A DNA stretch of 64,000 bases, from the NCBI GenBank assembly GCA_009842325.1, contig VYFQ01000013.1:46297-110296 (forward strand). The letters run 5' to 3'. Position 1 is the first letter of the stretch. Each line of letters begins with the position of its first letter. Positions 63,342 through 64,000 of this stretch are shown here, in pieces. Below the pieces are notes generated by a model that made no database searches, was not told where the DNA came from, and was given only the letters and a program-made list of their open reading frames with translations. The stretch comes from Acidimicrobiaceae bacterium (GTDB taxonomy: Bacteria; Actinomycetota; Acidimicrobiia; Acidimicrobiales; Aldehydirespiratoraceae). Made by a program: the position numbers and the translations under genes.

Positions 63342-64000
63342 ATGCGGGTGGCCCGGGTCATTCCCTGCCTCGATGTGGACGCGGGCCGGGTTGTCAAGGG
63401 GGTGAACTTCGTGGACATCCGCGACGCCGGCGATCCGGTCGAGCTGGCTGCCCGCTACGACGCCGAGGGCGCCGACGAGCTGGTATTCCTGGACATCACC
63501 GCGTCATCGGACCGCCGCGACACCACCGTGGCCATGGCCCGGGCGGTGGCCGACGAGGTGTTCATCCCGTTCACCATCGGCGGTGGCATCCGAACCCTCG
63601 ACGACGCCCGGCTCCTGCTGCGGGCAGGAGCAGACAAGGTGAGCGTCAACACTGCGGCGGTGCGCCGGCCCGAGTTGGTGAGCGAGATCAGCCGGGAGTT
63701 CGGCGCCCAGTGCTGTGTAGTAGCCATCGACGCCCGCAGCTCAAGCGAGGCACCCAGCGGCTACGAGGTCTTCACCCACGGCGGACGCACCCGGACCGGC
63801 ATCGACTGCCTGGAGTGGGTGGCCGAAGTAGAGCGACTCGGAGCCGGTGAGATCCTGCTCACCTCCATGGACCGCGACGGCACCAGAGAAGGCTTCGAGC
63901 TGAAGTTGACGTCCAAGGTTGCGACCGCGGTGGGTATCCCGGTGATCGCCAGCGGGGGAGTGGGCAGCTTGGACCATTTGGTGGAGGGAGTCACCGAGGG
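63342..64000 (+). CDS. hisF: Imidazole glycerol phosphate synthase cyclase subunit (partial)
   Basis: The open frame from the ATG at 63342 runs to the end of the window and encodes the first 219 residues of HisF. It begins [25 protein letters not shown] with catalytic D11, then [66 protein letters not shown] with catalytic D, and [13 protein letters not shown]. It starts 1 nt after the hisA stop. The last 30 or so residues lie outside the window. Confidence 0.96.
   Translation, partial: MRVARVIPCLDVDAGRVVKGVNFVDIRDAGDPVELAARYDAEGADELVFLDITASSDRRDTTVAMARAVADEVFIPFTIGGGIRTLDDARLLLRAGADKVSVNTAAVRRPELVSEISREFGAQCCVVAIDARSSSEAPSGYEVFTHGGRTRTGIDCLEWVAEVERLGAGEILLTSMDRDGTREGFELKLTSKVATAVGIPVIASGGVGSLDHLVEGVTE

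Overview
The window is about 64 kb of high-GC chromosomal DNA from an actinobacterium, most likely class Acidimicrobiia (inference). The evidence is a mycothiol-synthase-like acetyltransferase, a bacterial proteasome activator (Bpa), DivIVA plus SepF with no FtsA, a DUF3040 protein, meso-DAP-type MurE, and menaquinone genes. There is no tRNA, rRNA, insertion sequence or prophage that I can see, and no stretch above 300 bases lacks a gene or array.

Layout. 1-7.1 kb: the edge of a CRISPR array and a complete type I-G (formerly I-U) interference operon on the minus strand (csb1-csb2-cas3-Cas8-like); cas1/cas2/cas4 are not in the window. 7.2-16.1 kb: a small membrane protein, DNA polymerase IV, DUF3040, the moxR-DUF58-transglutaminase module, an HNH protein and a lipoate-ligase-like protein. 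This part carries several copies of a dispersed CGCTC-rich intergenic repeat. 16.2-36.6 kb: the division and cell wall (dcw) cluster mraZ-rsmH-ftsL-ftsI-murE-mraY-murD-ftsW-murG-murC-murB-ftsQ-ftsZ, then pgeF, yggS, sepF, yggT, divIVA, a DksA-like gene, lspA and rluD. Most genes from ftsL to ftsQ overlap by 4 nt (ATGA or GTGA). murF and ftsA are absent.

36.6-41.7 kb is the most unusual locus. It holds a minus-strand gene for a ProX-type glycine-betaine-binding domain fused to a GluR0-like receptor with a complete TVGYGD potassium filter. This is divergent from a BCCT betaine transporter gene and a second, membrane-anchored ProX. No ProV/ProW ABC genes are present. I infer an osmolyte-responsive module: a carrier, a binding protein, and a K+ channel whose ectodomain could sense the same osmolyte.

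41.7-64 kb: an Rrf2 regulator, a phosphodiesterase, bpa, dnaE behind a strongly structured leader, acyl-CoA genes (DUF35 protein and thiolase), a YyaL-type thioredoxin-domain protein, an orphan response regulator, menA and menG, a core-MetE protein, mshD, nth, and the histidine operon hisD-hisC-hisB-hisH-hisA-hisF, cut by the window end.

All functions are inferred from motifs read by eye. No database search was possible, so novelty statements are provisional.
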